Of a stretch of 64,000 bases of DNA, positions 45,085 through 54,068 are shown piece by piece. Each line of letters opens with the position of its first letter. Positions within the stretch are counted from its first letter, which is position 1. Source of the stretch: Tissierellales bacterium (GTDB taxonomy: Bacteria; Bacillota; Clostridia; Tissierellales; Sedimentibacteraceae); contig JAHDQO010000001.1 of assembly GCA_018433765.1 (NCBI GenBank), positions 124,001 to 188,000 on the forward strand, given 5' to 3'. The translations under genes were made by a program, and so were the position numbers. The notes beneath the pieces were generated by a model. The model had not been told where the DNA came from. It saw only the letters and a program-made list of their open reading frames with translations, and ran no database searches.

Positions 45085-45373
45085 GATAAAAGTTAAAAGT
45101 GAAAAGTTTAAAGTTATGGAAGTTTTACTACGTAAAACACCAAATTAAAAATAATATAAGGTACTTCGACTAACATTCAGGATGACTCGATATCTTCCTT
45201 CTGGGTTTAGTAAGTAAGTGGCTAATACCAAACAGCACTCTGATTGCGATAAACACGAAATTGAAAATTTATATAAAATAAATAAGTAAGATTTACGAAG
45301 AATGAGTAAATCAACATTTAACTATCAACTATACACTATTAACTATCAACTATTATTGGTGGGGGTGATTATT
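45085..45373. repeat. Degenerate repeat-derived intergenic segment
   Basis: Contains an altered copy of the palindrome (GGAAGTTTTACTACGTAAAAC, 45119-45139), a GC-richer unstructured stretch (45162-45255) and direct repeats of AACTATCAACTAT (45318-45352), also seen at 7495-7530. No gene is seen. It separates the CoA-transferase from the upstream genes but carries no clear terminator. Confidence 0.55.
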
Positions 45374-46561
45374 ATGAGCATGGCATTAGAAAATGTTAAG
45401 GTTCTTGATTTAACAAGAGTTTTAGCTGGGCCTTATGCTACTATGATTTTAGCAGATTTAGGAGCAGAAGTTATTAAGATAGAGATACCTGTAAAGGGTG
45501 ATGATTCTAGACATTTTGGGCCGTATATAAAAGGAGAAAGTGCTTATTTTATAAGTTTAAATAGAAATAAAAAAAGTATTACCTTAAATTTAAAGAAACC
45601 TAAGGGTAAAGAAGTATTACTAGAAATGATAAAAGAGGTTGACGTAGTTGTAGAAAATTTTAGACCGGGTACTATGGAGAAATTAGGTCTGGGATACGAA
45701 ACATTAAAAAAAGTAAATTCTAAAATAATATATGCGGCTTCATCAGGGTTTGGACATACAGGCCCGTATAGTAAAAGACCTGCTTATGATGCTGTAGTGC
45801 AGGCTATGGGTGGAATAATGAGCATAACAGGAGAAAAGGATGGAAAATTTACTAGAGTAGGAACTTCTGTTGGAGATATAGTAGCAGGATTGTTTACTAC
45901 GATAGGTATTCTATCAGCTTTAATAAACAGAGATATTACAGGAGAAGGTCAAAAGGTTGATGTAGCTATGCTTGACTGTCAGGTAGCCATACTAGAGAAT
46001 GCTATTGCAAGGTATGTAGTAAGTGGCGAAGTTCCTAAACCTCTTGGTAACAGGCATACATCAATAGTTCCTTTCGAACCTTTTGAAACAAAAGATGGAG
46101 AAATAATGATAGCGGTAGGAAATGATGTACTTTGGGTTAAATTTTGCAAGGAAATAAGGATTGAAGAATTAATAGACAGTCCAAAATTCAAGACTAATCC
46201 ACTTAGAAATGAAAATTATGAAGAGTTAAGACCAATAATAGCTGAGAAAATGAAAAATAGAACTACAAAGGAATGGCAGAATATCTTTGATGATGCTGGA
46301 ATTCCAAGTGGCCCAATTAATACTGTAGATAAAGTGTTAGAAAATCAACAAGTTATTGCTAGAGACATGATAGTAGAATTAAATCATCCTGTTGCAGGCA
46401 AACTTAAAGTTCCGGGTGTTCCTATAAAAATGAGTAAAACTCCGGGATGTATAAGAAGACCAGCCCCATTATTAGGACAGCATACAGATGAAATCCTACA
46501 ACAGTTACTAAGATATGATAAAGTACAAATTGATAAATTAAGAAATGCAGATATTTTTTAA
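45374..46561 (+). CDS. Class III (CaiB/BaiF) CoA-transferase
   Basis: A 395-residue formyl-CoA transferase-like enzyme that moves CoA between carboxylic acids through an aspartyl-CoA anhydride. Blocks: KVLDLTRVLAGPYATMILAD, GAEVIKIE, DDSRHFGPY, LNLKKPKGKEV and AASSGFGHTGPYSKRPAYD. The catalytic Asp168 is in SVGDIVAGL, matching Asp169 of oxalate CoA-transferase. I start at ATG 45374, 7 bases after GGTGGGGG; an upstream ATG lies in repeat DNA. In the proposed pathway it would activate malonate (or oxalate). It is 289 bp from the upstream operon and ends before a new promoter region. Confidence 0.9.
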   Translation: MSMALENVKVLDLTRVLAGPYATMILADLGAEVIKIEIPVKGDDSRHFGPYIKGESAYFISLNRNKKSITLNLKKPKGKEVLLEMIKEVDVVVENFRPGTMEKLGLGYETLKKVNSKIIYAASSGFGHTGPYSKRPAYDAVVQAMGGIMSITGEKDGKFTRVGTSVGDIVAGLFTTIGILSALINRDITGEGQKVDVAMLDCQVAILENAIARYVVSGEVPKPLGNRHTSIVPFEPFETKDGEIMIAVGNDVLWVKFCKEIRIEELIDSPKFKTNPLRNENYEELRPIIAEKMKNRTTKEWQNIFDDAGIPSGPINTVDKVLENQQVIARDMIVELNHPVAGKLKVPGVPIKMSKTPGCIRRPAPLLGQHTDEILQQLLRYDKVQIDKLRNADIF

Positions 46562-46908
46562 CTTTATTAATTATTCAGAGTAGTTCTATTGTCTAGCAGT
46601 TTGTGAAATTATTACAAAACAATTTTCATAATCTTGTTAACTATCTCCAAAGTAAATTTTCTATTGATGGTGTATTATGTATTTAATTATAAAATATAAT
46701 TTATTTTCCAAATCATAGATATATTATCTTATATAAAAATCTAAAAATTAACTTTAGCAATTTATATTCAAAAAAGCTTATCTAAAATTTAAAAATTAAT
46801 TCATAAATAAGTTCTTATTAAATTATTCTACATACAAACATTTTATTTTTATCAAAACATTTAAGAGCCTTAAATTCAAAGTAAAAATCATAATAGGAGG
46901 AGATTTTA
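46562..46908. other. Regulatory region before the cyclase-xdh operon
   Basis: No gene. It holds the second copy of the conserved block at 46599-46644; the rest is AT-rich, with no clear terminator for the CoA-transferase gene. Confidence 0.6.
46599..46644 (+). promoter_or_regulatory. Conserved 46-bp operator/promoter block, copy 2
   Basis: Begins GTTTGTGAAATTATTACAAA and ends TAATCTTGTTAACTAT, matching 40062-40107 at 38 of 46 positions. It lies about 265 bp before the cyclase gene, giving a long leader if transcription starts nearby. It ties the two halves of the catabolic cluster to one regulator. Confidence 0.7.
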
Positions 46909-47700
46909 ATGTTAAGTAATTGGAAAAATGTAAAAATGTACGATTTAACTCAAAAACTTAGTCATTTAACACCACCATGGCCAACATATGAGCCATTACA
47001 AATCAAATTTTTTAAAAGATTATCACCAAATGGAGCTAACGGGCAATTGATTACTACTTCAAACCATGTGGGAACTCACTTAGATGGTCCAATGCATTTT
47101 GACACATCAGGTGGAGATATAGCATCTTTACCATTAGAAAAATTAGTAGCACCTGGTGTAATAGCAGACATATCAGATATTGCCGAAGATTATGGAATTT
47201 ATACTCCGAAGGATATTATGGATAGAGCCGAAGTTAAAAAAGGTGACATATTAATTATAAATACTGGATATCACAAATACGGTTGGGACCAGCCAGAAGC
47301 AGATGAAAGAAGATATATGCTTAGACATCCCGGCCCATCAATGGATTTTGTGGATTGGGTAAAAGAAATGGAAATAAAATGGATAGGCGTTGACTGCGGT
47401 TCAGCTGATCATCCTATGAATACAAAAATTAGAGATTGGGAACCGGGAGAAGCAGTAAAAGCTGATGAATACTTAAAGAATAAATATGGAAAAGGGCTAG
47501 ATGAAATTTACCATTGGCCTAATACATATCAAGCAATGCACGTACAAGTATTTCCAAAACCTTATGAAATAATCCATGCAGAAAATTTAGGTGGAGATAT
47601 AGATAAGTTATCAGGAAAAAGAGTAATAATAGGATGTTTCCCATGGAGATTTGAAGGTGGGGAATCTAGTATTTGTAGAATAGTCGCTTTTGATGAATAA
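46909..47700 (+). CDS. Cyclase family metal-dependent hydrolase
   Basis: A 263-residue protein of the cyclase/kynurenine formamidase/isatin hydrolase family. The metal motif HVGTHLDGPMHF supplies His53, His57, Asp59 and His63. A second block, GVDCGSADHPMNT, lies near residue 163. Relatives hydrolyse amide bonds, including the cyclic amide of isatin, which makes ring opening of a heterocycle such as barbiturate plausible here. AGGAGGAG precedes the ATG. The xanthine-dehydrogenase-type genes follow 32 bp later, so both probably act on one substrate. Confidence 0.88.
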   Translation: MLSNWKNVKMYDLTQKLSHLTPPWPTYEPLQIKFFKRLSPNGANGQLITTSNHVGTHLDGPMHFDTSGGDIASLPLEKLVAPGVIADISDIAEDYGIYTPKDIMDRAEVKKGDILIINTGYHKYGWDQPEADERRYMLRHPGPSMDFVDWVKEMEIKWIGVDCGSADHPMNTKIRDWEPGEAVKADEYLKNKYGKGLDEIYHWPNTYQAMHVQVFPKPYEIIHAENLGGDIDKLSGKRVIIGCFPWRFEGGESSICRIVAFDE

Positions 47701-47732
47701 AAAATTATTTTAAGCTAGTAAGGAGGTTAATT

Positions 47733-48563
47733 ATGAATTCAGTTGAATATTATAGTCCAACATCATTGAAGGAAGCTCTAAATTTACTAGCGGCTTACGG
47801 AGAAGAAGCATCTATATTAAATGGAGGAACAGATTTAATTGTTCGGATGAGAGAAGGTCAATCTAAACCGAAAGTTATTGTTGATATTAAGAAAATTGAT
47901 GAACTTCACAAGATAGAAATAGAAGATAATTATGTCTTTATTGGTGCATGTGTGCATTTAAATGATTTGGGAAAACATCAATACATTATAGAAAAATATC
48001 CATTCTTAGCTAAAGCTGCTTTATCCATAGGATCAAATCAGGTAAGAAATAGAGCAACATGTATTGGAAACATCTGCAATGCGTCTCCTTTAGCTGATAC
48101 AGCAACACCTCTGCTTTCATTAAATGCTGATGTTCACATTTATAGTGAAAATGGCTTAAGAACAGTACCGTTGAATCAATTCTTTGTATTTGTTAGAAAG
48201 ACTATTTTAAAGCAGGATGAAATTGTTACAGGCATTTCATTTGAAGATGATGATAGTATTTTAGGTGTTTTTTACAAAATGTCTAGAAGAAAAGAAGTAG
48301 ATTTATCAACAGTTTGTTCTACGGTTATTAAGTCTAATAAAGGTTATTTTGTAAGTTATGGAGCAGTAGCACCTACACCAGTTCGATTGTATAAAACAGA
48401 ATCATTTTTAAATGAAAACACTTTATCGCAAGAAACTATTAAGGAAGCGTGCATGATAGCATCTCAAGAAGTGTCGCCAATAAGTGATATAAGAGCAACT
48501 GAAAAATATAGAAGAGAAATAGTTGAAGTTACGTTGCAAAATTCACTTTTAGAGTGGCTTTAG
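47733..48563 (+). CDS. xdhB: Molybdenum hydroxylase, FAD-binding subunit
   Basis: A 276-residue medium subunit of a xanthine dehydrogenase-family enzyme, passing electrons from the iron-sulfur subunit to its acceptor. FAD-binding blocks: ILNGGTDLIVRMREG (about residues 30-44) and IGSNQVRNRATCIGNICNAS (about 100-119), then SPLADTATPLL. It lacks the flavin-adjacent [4Fe-4S] insert of benzoyl-CoA reductase-type homologues. AAGGAGG precedes the ATG. Subunit order FAD, Fe-S, Mo is that of CO dehydrogenase/nicotinate dehydrogenase-like operons. Confidence 0.93.
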   Translation: MNSVEYYSPTSLKEALNLLAAYGEEASILNGGTDLIVRMREGQSKPKVIVDIKKIDELHKIEIEDNYVFIGACVHLNDLGKHQYIIEKYPFLAKAALSIGSNQVRNRATCIGNICNASPLADTATPLLSLNADVHIYSENGLRTVPLNQFFVFVRKTILKQDEIVTGISFEDDDSILGVFYKMSRRKEVDLSTVCSTVIKSNKGYFVSYGAVAPTPVRLYKTESFLNENTLSQETIKEACMIASQEVSPISDIRATEKYRREIVEVTLQNSLLEWL

Positions 48564-48576
48564 GAGGATTAATAAT

Positions 48577-49047
48577 ATGAAAAAAACAATTAATTTTATA
48601 TTAAACGGAGAGCCTGTAGAGCATGCTGTAGATACAAATAAAACTCTCTTAAAAATGTTAAGAGAGGATTTTGATTTAACGGGTACTAAAGAAGGCTGTG
48701 GTGCAGGTGAATGCGGCGCATGCACCGTAATAATGGATGGTAAAGCTGTAAATTCATGCCTTGTGTTAGCTGTTGAATCAGAAGGTAAAGACATTTTAAC
48801 TATTGAGGGTCTAACAGTTAATGGAGAGCTAGACCCTCTTCAAACATCATTCGTTGAAAATGCAGCTTTGCAGTGCGGCTATTGTACACCGGGAATGATT
48901 ATGACAGCTAAAGCAATGCTAAATGAAAATCCAAATCCTTCACTTGATGAAATAAAAGAAGGTATTAGCGGAAATCTATGCCGCTGTACAGGATATAAAA
49001 AGATTATAGAAGCAATCCATAGTGTTGCTGAGCAAAATAATTCATAG
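48577..49047 (+). CDS. xdhC: Molybdenum hydroxylase, [2Fe-2S] subunit
   Basis: A 156-residue small subunit with both clusters complete. Plant-ferredoxin-type cysteines are 41, 46, 49 and 61 (EGCGAGECGACTV to NSCL), and the all-helical C-terminal cluster uses 100, 103, 135 and 137 (QCGYCTPGM and LCRCTGY). It carries electrons from the molybdenum centre to FAD. GGAGG precedes the ATG, 13 bp after the FAD subunit gene and 12 bp before the catalytic subunit gene. Confidence 0.96.
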   Translation: MKKTINFILNGEPVEHAVDTNKTLLKMLREDFDLTGTKEGCGAGECGACTVIMDGKAVNSCLVLAVESEGKDILTIEGLTVNGELDPLQTSFVENAALQCGYCTPGMIMTAKAMLNENPNPSLDEIKEGISGNLCRCTGYKKIIEAIHSVAEQNNS

Positions 49048-49059
49048 GAGGTAGAATCC

Positions 49060-51369
49060 TTGAAATATGTTGGAAAAAGCGTAAAAAGAGTTGATGGTAT
49101 TAAAAAGGTAACAGGGTCTTTAAAATATGTTGACGATATTAAACTATCTAAAATGCTTTACGCAGCTGTTAAAAGAAGTCCGTATGCTCACGCCAATATT
49201 GTAAACATAAATATAGAAAGAGCTAAAGCTTTAAAAGGTGTTAAAGACATTATTACAGGAGATCTTTTTACTAAAAGAGCTGGACTTTATTTAGAAGATA
49301 AGAATTTTTTAGCAGTTGGAAAAGCAAGATATAATGGAGAAGCAGTAGCAGCAGTTTGTGCAGAAACTGAAGAAATAGCACAGGAAGCTGTAAATCTTAT
49401 AGAAGTTGAATATGAAGTATTACCTGCCGTAACAAATGCTAAAGATGGTATGAAGAAAAATGCACCTTTAGTACATCCTGATTTGGGCGATTATAAATGT
49501 GCACCAGTATTTTTCCCTGAGCCGGGTACTAATATTTCTAATCACTATAAGCAGAGAAAAGGAGATGCACCAAAAGCATTTGAAGAAGCATATTATGTTA
49601 TTGAAAATACATTCTATGTTCCACATGTACAGCACGTTCCGATAGAACCACATACAGCTATTGCTCAAATGGATGCTGATGGTTGTTTAACTGTTTGGTC
49701 ATCTTGTCAGTCACCATATGCTGTTAGGCAGTCGTTATCAGTTGCATTTGATATACCTCTCAATAAACTTCGTGTCATTTCACCAGCTGTTGGCGGCGGT
49801 TTTGGTTCAAAGGCTGGAACGACATTAGAAGGAATCATCATTCCTTTAGCAATGCGTTTGCGGGGAAGACCTATAAAACTAACTTATACACGTGAAGACG
49901 AATTTCAAAATGCATATGTACGACAAGGGCTTCACTCAAAAATAAAGACAGCTGTTAATAAAGAGGGTAAGATTACAGCTGTTCAAAATGAGTTTATTTG
50001 GGATGGAGGTGCATATACAGAATATGGTGTAAATATTGCTAAAGCTGCAGGTTATGCATCTACAGGACCATATGATATTGATAATGTATGGACAGATTCT
50101 TATTGTGTGTATACAAATCATCCAGTAGGCGGACCTTATAGAGGGTTTGGTATGTGTGAAATACATTTTTGTATTGAGCAGAATTTGGACATTGTTGCAG
50201 AAGAAATAGGCTTAACACCATATGAGATAAGAAAAATTAATGGAATGAAGCCGGGAGGCACTACCGGTACTGGAGAATTAGTAACTCAATCGGGATTGAT
50301 GGAATGTCTAGAACAAGTTTCTGCTGACATTAAGATAAACGAAAAAAGCAAATTATCTTCATCGAAAAAAGTTCGTGGTAAAGGAATTGCCTGCGGCTGG
50401 AAATCACCATCAATGCCTAATGATGCTGGTTCTTCTGCCATAATTAAATTAAATGAAGATGGAACAGCTCATTTACTAGTTAGTGCTCAAGATATCGGAC
50501 AGGGCTCTGATACAGTCATGACGCAGATTGCTGCAGAGGTATTATCAATTTCACCTGACAAAATTACAATTAGAACAGGTGATACTGATTGTACACCATA
50601 CGAATGGCAGACAGTTGCATCAAGAATTACATACTCAGCAGGACGTGCAGTATACGAAGCATGTCAAGATGCAAAGAGCCAGCTTTTAGAATTATCCCAA
50701 ATTAAACTTGGTATTTATGAAAGAGATTTAAAATTAAAAGATGGTTATGTTGTTTCTAAAATTTATCCAGATAAAAAAATAGCTATTGCTGATTTAGCAT
50801 TAGGGTTAACCTTTGATGATGGCTCAGGAATACATGGACCTATTATTGGCAGAGGGTCATTTATACCACCTAACATAAGAAATGCTGACAAGCATACAGG
50901 TTTAGGAGAACATCCAGTCGCATATTGGACATATGGTGTTCAAGGTGTTGAAGTTGAAGTAGATATAGAAACTGGTGAAACAAAAGTTTTAAAGGTTGCT
51001 TCATGCTTTGATGTAGGTAAAGTTATAAATCCTCAATTAATAGAAGGTCAAGTTGAAGGAGCTATTTTGCAAGGTATGGGAACAGCACTATTAGAGGAGC
51101 TTATGCTTAAAGACGGCAAAGTTATGAATCCATCTTTTGTAGATTATAAGATTCCAACGTCTGGTGATATACCTGAAATGATTATTAAATTCGTAGAAAA
51201 TCCAGAAGAAACTGGGCCTTTTGGTGCAAGAGGCGTTGCAGAACCTGCAATGGTACCAACTGCTCCAGCTATTGCGAATGCCATTTATGATGCAACTGGT
51301 ATTCGTCTAAATACAATGCCTATGACTGCTGAAAAAATACTATCAGCAATCAAAGCAAAAGAAATTTGA
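49060..51369 (+). CDS. xdhA: Molybdenum hydroxylase, molybdopterin catalytic subunit
   Basis: A 769-residue large subunit that hydroxylates a carbon next to ring nitrogen using water. Cofactor blocks: VGGGFGSKAGTTLEG (near 245), GPYRGFGMCEIHF (near 360), AQDIGQGSDTVMTQIAAE (near 480). The base Glu728 is in GARGVAEPAMVPTAP. Substrate-channel residues differ from textbook xanthine dehydrogenase as far as I can judge, so xanthine is not assured; uracil or another N-heterocycle fits the neighbours. TTG start with TAGGAGG 8 bases upstream. Confidence 0.92.
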   Translation: MKYVGKSVKRVDGIKKVTGSLKYVDDIKLSKMLYAAVKRSPYAHANIVNINIERAKALKGVKDIITGDLFTKRAGLYLEDKNFLAVGKARYNGEAVAAVCAETEEIAQEAVNLIEVEYEVLPAVTNAKDGMKKNAPLVHPDLGDYKCAPVFFPEPGTNISNHYKQRKGDAPKAFEEAYYVIENTFYVPHVQHVPIEPHTAIAQMDADGCLTVWSSCQSPYAVRQSLSVAFDIPLNKLRVISPAVGGGFGSKAGTTLEGIIIPLAMRLRGRPIKLTYTREDEFQNAYVRQGLHSKIKTAVNKEGKITAVQNEFIWDGGAYTEYGVNIAKAAGYASTGPYDIDNVWTDSYCVYTNHPVGGPYRGFGMCEIHFCIEQNLDIVAEEIGLTPYEIRKINGMKPGGTTGTGELVTQSGLMECLEQVSADIKINEKSKLSSSKKVRGKGIACGWKSPSMPNDAGSSAIIKLNEDGTAHLLVSAQDIGQGSDTVMTQIAAEVLSISPDKITIRTGDTDCTPYEWQTVASRITYSAGRAVYEACQDAKSQLLELSQIKLGIYERDLKLKDGYVVSKIYPDKKIAIADLALGLTFDDGSGIHGPIIGRGSFIPPNIRNADKHTGLGEHPVAYWTYGVQGVEVEVDIETGETKVLKVASCFDVGKVINPQLIEGQVEGAILQGMGTALLEELMLKDGKVMNPSFVDYKIPTSGDIPEMIIKFVENPEETGPFGARGVAEPAMVPTAPAIANAIYDATGIRLNTMPMTAEKILSAIKAKEI

Positions 51370-51408
51370 CGAGAATAAGCATCATATTTATCTAAGAGGA
51401 GGGTATAT

Positions 51409-52629
51409 ATGGAATCAGAAAAAAGTATTACAGCTATTAGAGACGCCTCACAATTAGGAAAGCCTAAAATGCTAATACTTGGCTTGCAGCATACATTTAC
51501 AATGTTTGGTGCAACCGTATTAGTACCTATCGTAACAGGTCTAGATGTTTCAGTCGCATTATTCTTAGCAGGAATAGGAACATTAATTTTTCATTTAATT
51601 ACTAGAGGAAAGGTACCAGCTTTTTTGGGTTCATCATTTGCATTTATAGCTCCAATTTTAGCAGTTGCTGAATCGCACGGATTAGAATTTGCAAGAGGCG
51701 GAATTTTTGTAGCAGGTATAGTATATTTGATTCTTGCTGTTTTAATACAGATATTCGGTACTGAAAAAGTAATCAGATTCTTTCCACCAGTAGTTACAGG
51801 ACCTATCATTATCGTAATAGGTTTTAAACTAGCTCCAACTGCAATTCAAATGGCTTCTTCTGACTGGCTGCTTGCAGTTATTGCACTTATTATTGTAATA
51901 GCAGTTAGTGTATATACAAAAGGATTCTTAAAGATTATACCAGTTATTGTAGCATTATTTGCAACATATATAATTGCAGTAATTTTAGGAAGAGTTGATT
52001 TTACAGAAGTTAGTCAGGCAAAGATGCTTGGATTACCTGCATTTTCTTTTGCAAAATTTGAATTAAGTGCTATTTTAACTGTAGCACCAATTGCATTAGC
52101 TACTATGATAGAACACGTTGGTGATGTAATTGCTATAGGTGCAACTGTTGAAAAGGACTTTATAAAAGACCCGGGTTTAAGCAAAACATTATTAGGTGAT
52201 GGTATTGCTACATCTATTTCTGCACTTTTTGGTGGACCTGCAAACACTACTTATTCTGAAAATATTGGAGTATTAGCACTTACAAAGGTTTGGGATCCAA
52301 AAATTATGAGAATTGCAGCAGTATTTGCAATTGCACTAGGTTTAATTCCTAAACTCGGTGCTTTAATTTCTACTATACCTGATGCAATTATTGGCGGTGT
52401 ATCAATAATTTTATTCGGTATGATCGCAGCAGTAGGTAAGAGAACACTTGTTGAAAATAAAGTAAATCTAAATAAGTCTAGAAACCTTATTATAACTGCT
52501 GTAATAGGCGTATTAGGCCTAGGTGGTGCGGCATTGAATTTCAATATAGGAACTATTTCTGTAAATATTGAAGGAATGGCTTTAGCTGCTATAGTAGGAG
52601 TTATATTGAATATTATTTTACCAGAATAA
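51409..52629 (+). CDS. uraA: UraA-like nucleobase:cation symporter-2 permease
   Basis: A 406-residue membrane transporter of the NCS2 family with 14 helices. The start LILGLQHTFTMFGATVLVPI, the segment VPAFLGSSFAFIAP near residue 70 and the NAT signature region (LFGGPANTTYSENIGVLALT, about 265-284) are present. The Q-H and TYSENIG forms resemble uracil permeases more than the xanthine/urate members. GAGGAGGG precedes the ATG. It follows the molybdenum hydroxylase genes by 39 bp, and a terminator closes the unit. Confidence 0.93.
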   Translation: MESEKSITAIRDASQLGKPKMLILGLQHTFTMFGATVLVPIVTGLDVSVALFLAGIGTLIFHLITRGKVPAFLGSSFAFIAPILAVAESHGLEFARGGIFVAGIVYLILAVLIQIFGTEKVIRFFPPVVTGPIIIVIGFKLAPTAIQMASSDWLLAVIALIIVIAVSVYTKGFLKIIPVIVALFATYIIAVILGRVDFTEVSQAKMLGLPAFSFAKFELSAILTVAPIALATMIEHVGDVIAIGATVEKDFIKDPGLSKTLLGDGIATSISALFGGPANTTYSENIGVLALTKVWDPKIMRIAAVFAIALGLIPKLGALISTIPDAIIGGVSIILFGMIAAVGKRTLVENKVNLNKSRNLIITAVIGVLGLGGAALNFNIGTISVNIEGMALAAIVGVILNIILPE

Positions 52630-52650
52630 TATATTTGTTTTAGTAATTAC

Positions 52651-52690
52651 TAAATCGGCAAAAGTCCTCTTCTTTTGCCGATTAATTTTA
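52651..52690 (+). terminator. Terminator after uraA-like gene
   Basis: A perfect 12-bp stem (AATCGGCAAAAG and its complement) with a 7-base loop is followed by AATTTTA. Strong hairpin, weak T-run. Confidence 0.8.
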
Positions 52691-52752
52691 TATAGAAAAT
52701 TATACGAAGTTTTCGTGATATGAAGTTTCCAATATAATAGGAGGATAATAAT

Positions 52753-53988
52753 ATGGATTTAATAATTAAAAATGCTAAATTAAGAGAAAATAATTATCTT
52801 ATAGATATTGGTATAAAGAATGGAATAATTGTAGATTTAAATAAAGAAATTAAGAATGAAAGTGTTGAAGTGATTAATGCATGCGGAAAATTAACAATAC
52901 CAGCATTTATAGATCCTCATATTCATTTAGATAAAGCTTTAATGAACGAAAATGTTAGAGCAAATGAATCAGGTACATTAGAGGAAGCCATTGAAATATT
53001 ATGGGATAAAAAAGCAAACTATACTATAGAAGATATTGTTAGTAGAGCAGGCGAAATAATGAAACAAGCTTTAATTAATGGTACAACAAGAATGAGGAGT
53101 CATGCTGATGTTGATACTATTGGGGGTCTTGTTCCTGTAGAAGGTCTTATAAAGGCTAAGAAGCTGTATTCGGATTTGGTAGATTTAGAAATAGTTGCAT
53201 TTCCGCAAGAAGGAATACTTAAGAATCCGGGTTGTGAAAAATTGATGTATAAATCTATGGAAATGGGCTGCGATTTAGTAGGCGGAATGCCTGCTAATGA
53301 GCTTACACCAGAAGATAGTATAGCTCATGTAAAAATAGTGTTTGATATAGCACAAAAATTTGATGCCAACATAGATATGCATGTTGACGAAACTGACGAT
53401 CCTTTTTACAAAACTTTAGAAATGGTTGCAGATGAAACATTAAAGAGAGGTTATCAAGGAAAGGTTACAGCTGGACACACTTGTGCCTTATCAGCCTATG
53501 ATGATCACTATGCCCAATATGTAATGGATAAGGTTAAAAAGGCAGAAATTAATATTATTACCAATCCTGTAACAAATTTAATGCTGCAGGGTAGATTAGA
53601 TAAGCAGCCTATTAGGAGAGGGTTGACTAGGGTAAAAGAATTATTAAGCAGAGGAATTAATATGGCATATGGACAGGATTGTATTAAAGATACCTTCTAT
53701 CCATTTGGAAGAGCAGATATGCTCGAGGTAGGACTTATAACAGCTCATGCAGCTCATATGAGTATACCTTATGAAATAAGAACTGTATTTAACATGCCCC
53801 TTGAAAATTCAGCAAAAATCTTAGAGTTAGATGATTACGGAATAAGTGAAGGTAAAAGGGCTGATATAGTTGTGTTAGATGCTGATAATGAGATTGATGC
53901 AATAAGAACTCAAGCTGATAGATTATTTGTTATAAGAAAAGGAAAAATCATGGCAAGTACAAAAAGGGAGGTTATTGTTAATTTTTAA
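52753..53988 (+). CDS. Cytosine deaminase-like amidohydrolase
   Basis: A 411-residue metal-dependent amidohydrolase of the CodA/AtzC type. Metal ligands: His56 and His58 in DPHIHLDK, the His in NIDMHVDETDD (about residue 216), the His in TAGHTCALS and Asp in AYGQDCIKD (about 315). The HVDETDD motif, with Glu after the third His region, is that of cytosine deaminase, releasing ammonia from cytosine to give uracil. N-substituted triazine or creatinine-type substrates are possible. A terminator separates it from uraA, but it lies 123 bp downstream on the same strand. Confidence 0.88.
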   Translation: MDLIIKNAKLRENNYLIDIGIKNGIIVDLNKEIKNESVEVINACGKLTIPAFIDPHIHLDKALMNENVRANESGTLEEAIEILWDKKANYTIEDIVSRAGEIMKQALINGTTRMRSHADVDTIGGLVPVEGLIKAKKLYSDLVDLEIVAFPQEGILKNPGCEKLMYKSMEMGCDLVGGMPANELTPEDSIAHVKIVFDIAQKFDANIDMHVDETDDPFYKTLEMVADETLKRGYQGKVTAGHTCALSAYDDHYAQYVMDKVKKAEINIITNPVTNLMLQGRLDKQPIRRGLTRVKELLSRGINMAYGQDCIKDTFYPFGRADMLEVGLITAHAAHMSIPYEIRTVFNMPLENSAKILELDDYGISEGKRADIVVLDADNEIDAIRTQADRLFVIRKGKIMASTKREVIVNF

Positions 53989-54006
53989 TAAAAGTAATAA
54001 AATTAT

Positions 54007-54037
54007 AAAAAGCAGAGAGAGAAAAAACTCTGCTTTT
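54007..54037. terminator. Terminator after amidohydrolase gene
   Basis: The stem AAAAGCAGAG/CTCTGCTTTT has a GAGAAAAAA-type loop, with A- and T-runs on both sides, so it serves the convergent gene too. Confidence 0.85.
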
Positions 54038-54068
54038 ATGTATTAGAAAGTTCTTCTTAGCAACTTTA

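Noticed and set aside
45302-45373. N-terminal extension of the CoA-transferase from an upstream ATG
   Set aside because: The extra 24 codons are translated direct repeats of AACTATCAACTAT that also occur outside genes; the ATG at 45374 has its own ribosome site.
49060-51369. Naming the molybdenum hydroxylase as a definite xanthine dehydrogenase
   Set aside because: Family motifs are clear but substrate cannot be read by eye, and the neighbours (UraA-like permease, cytosine-deaminase-like enzyme) argue for a pyrimidine or other ring.
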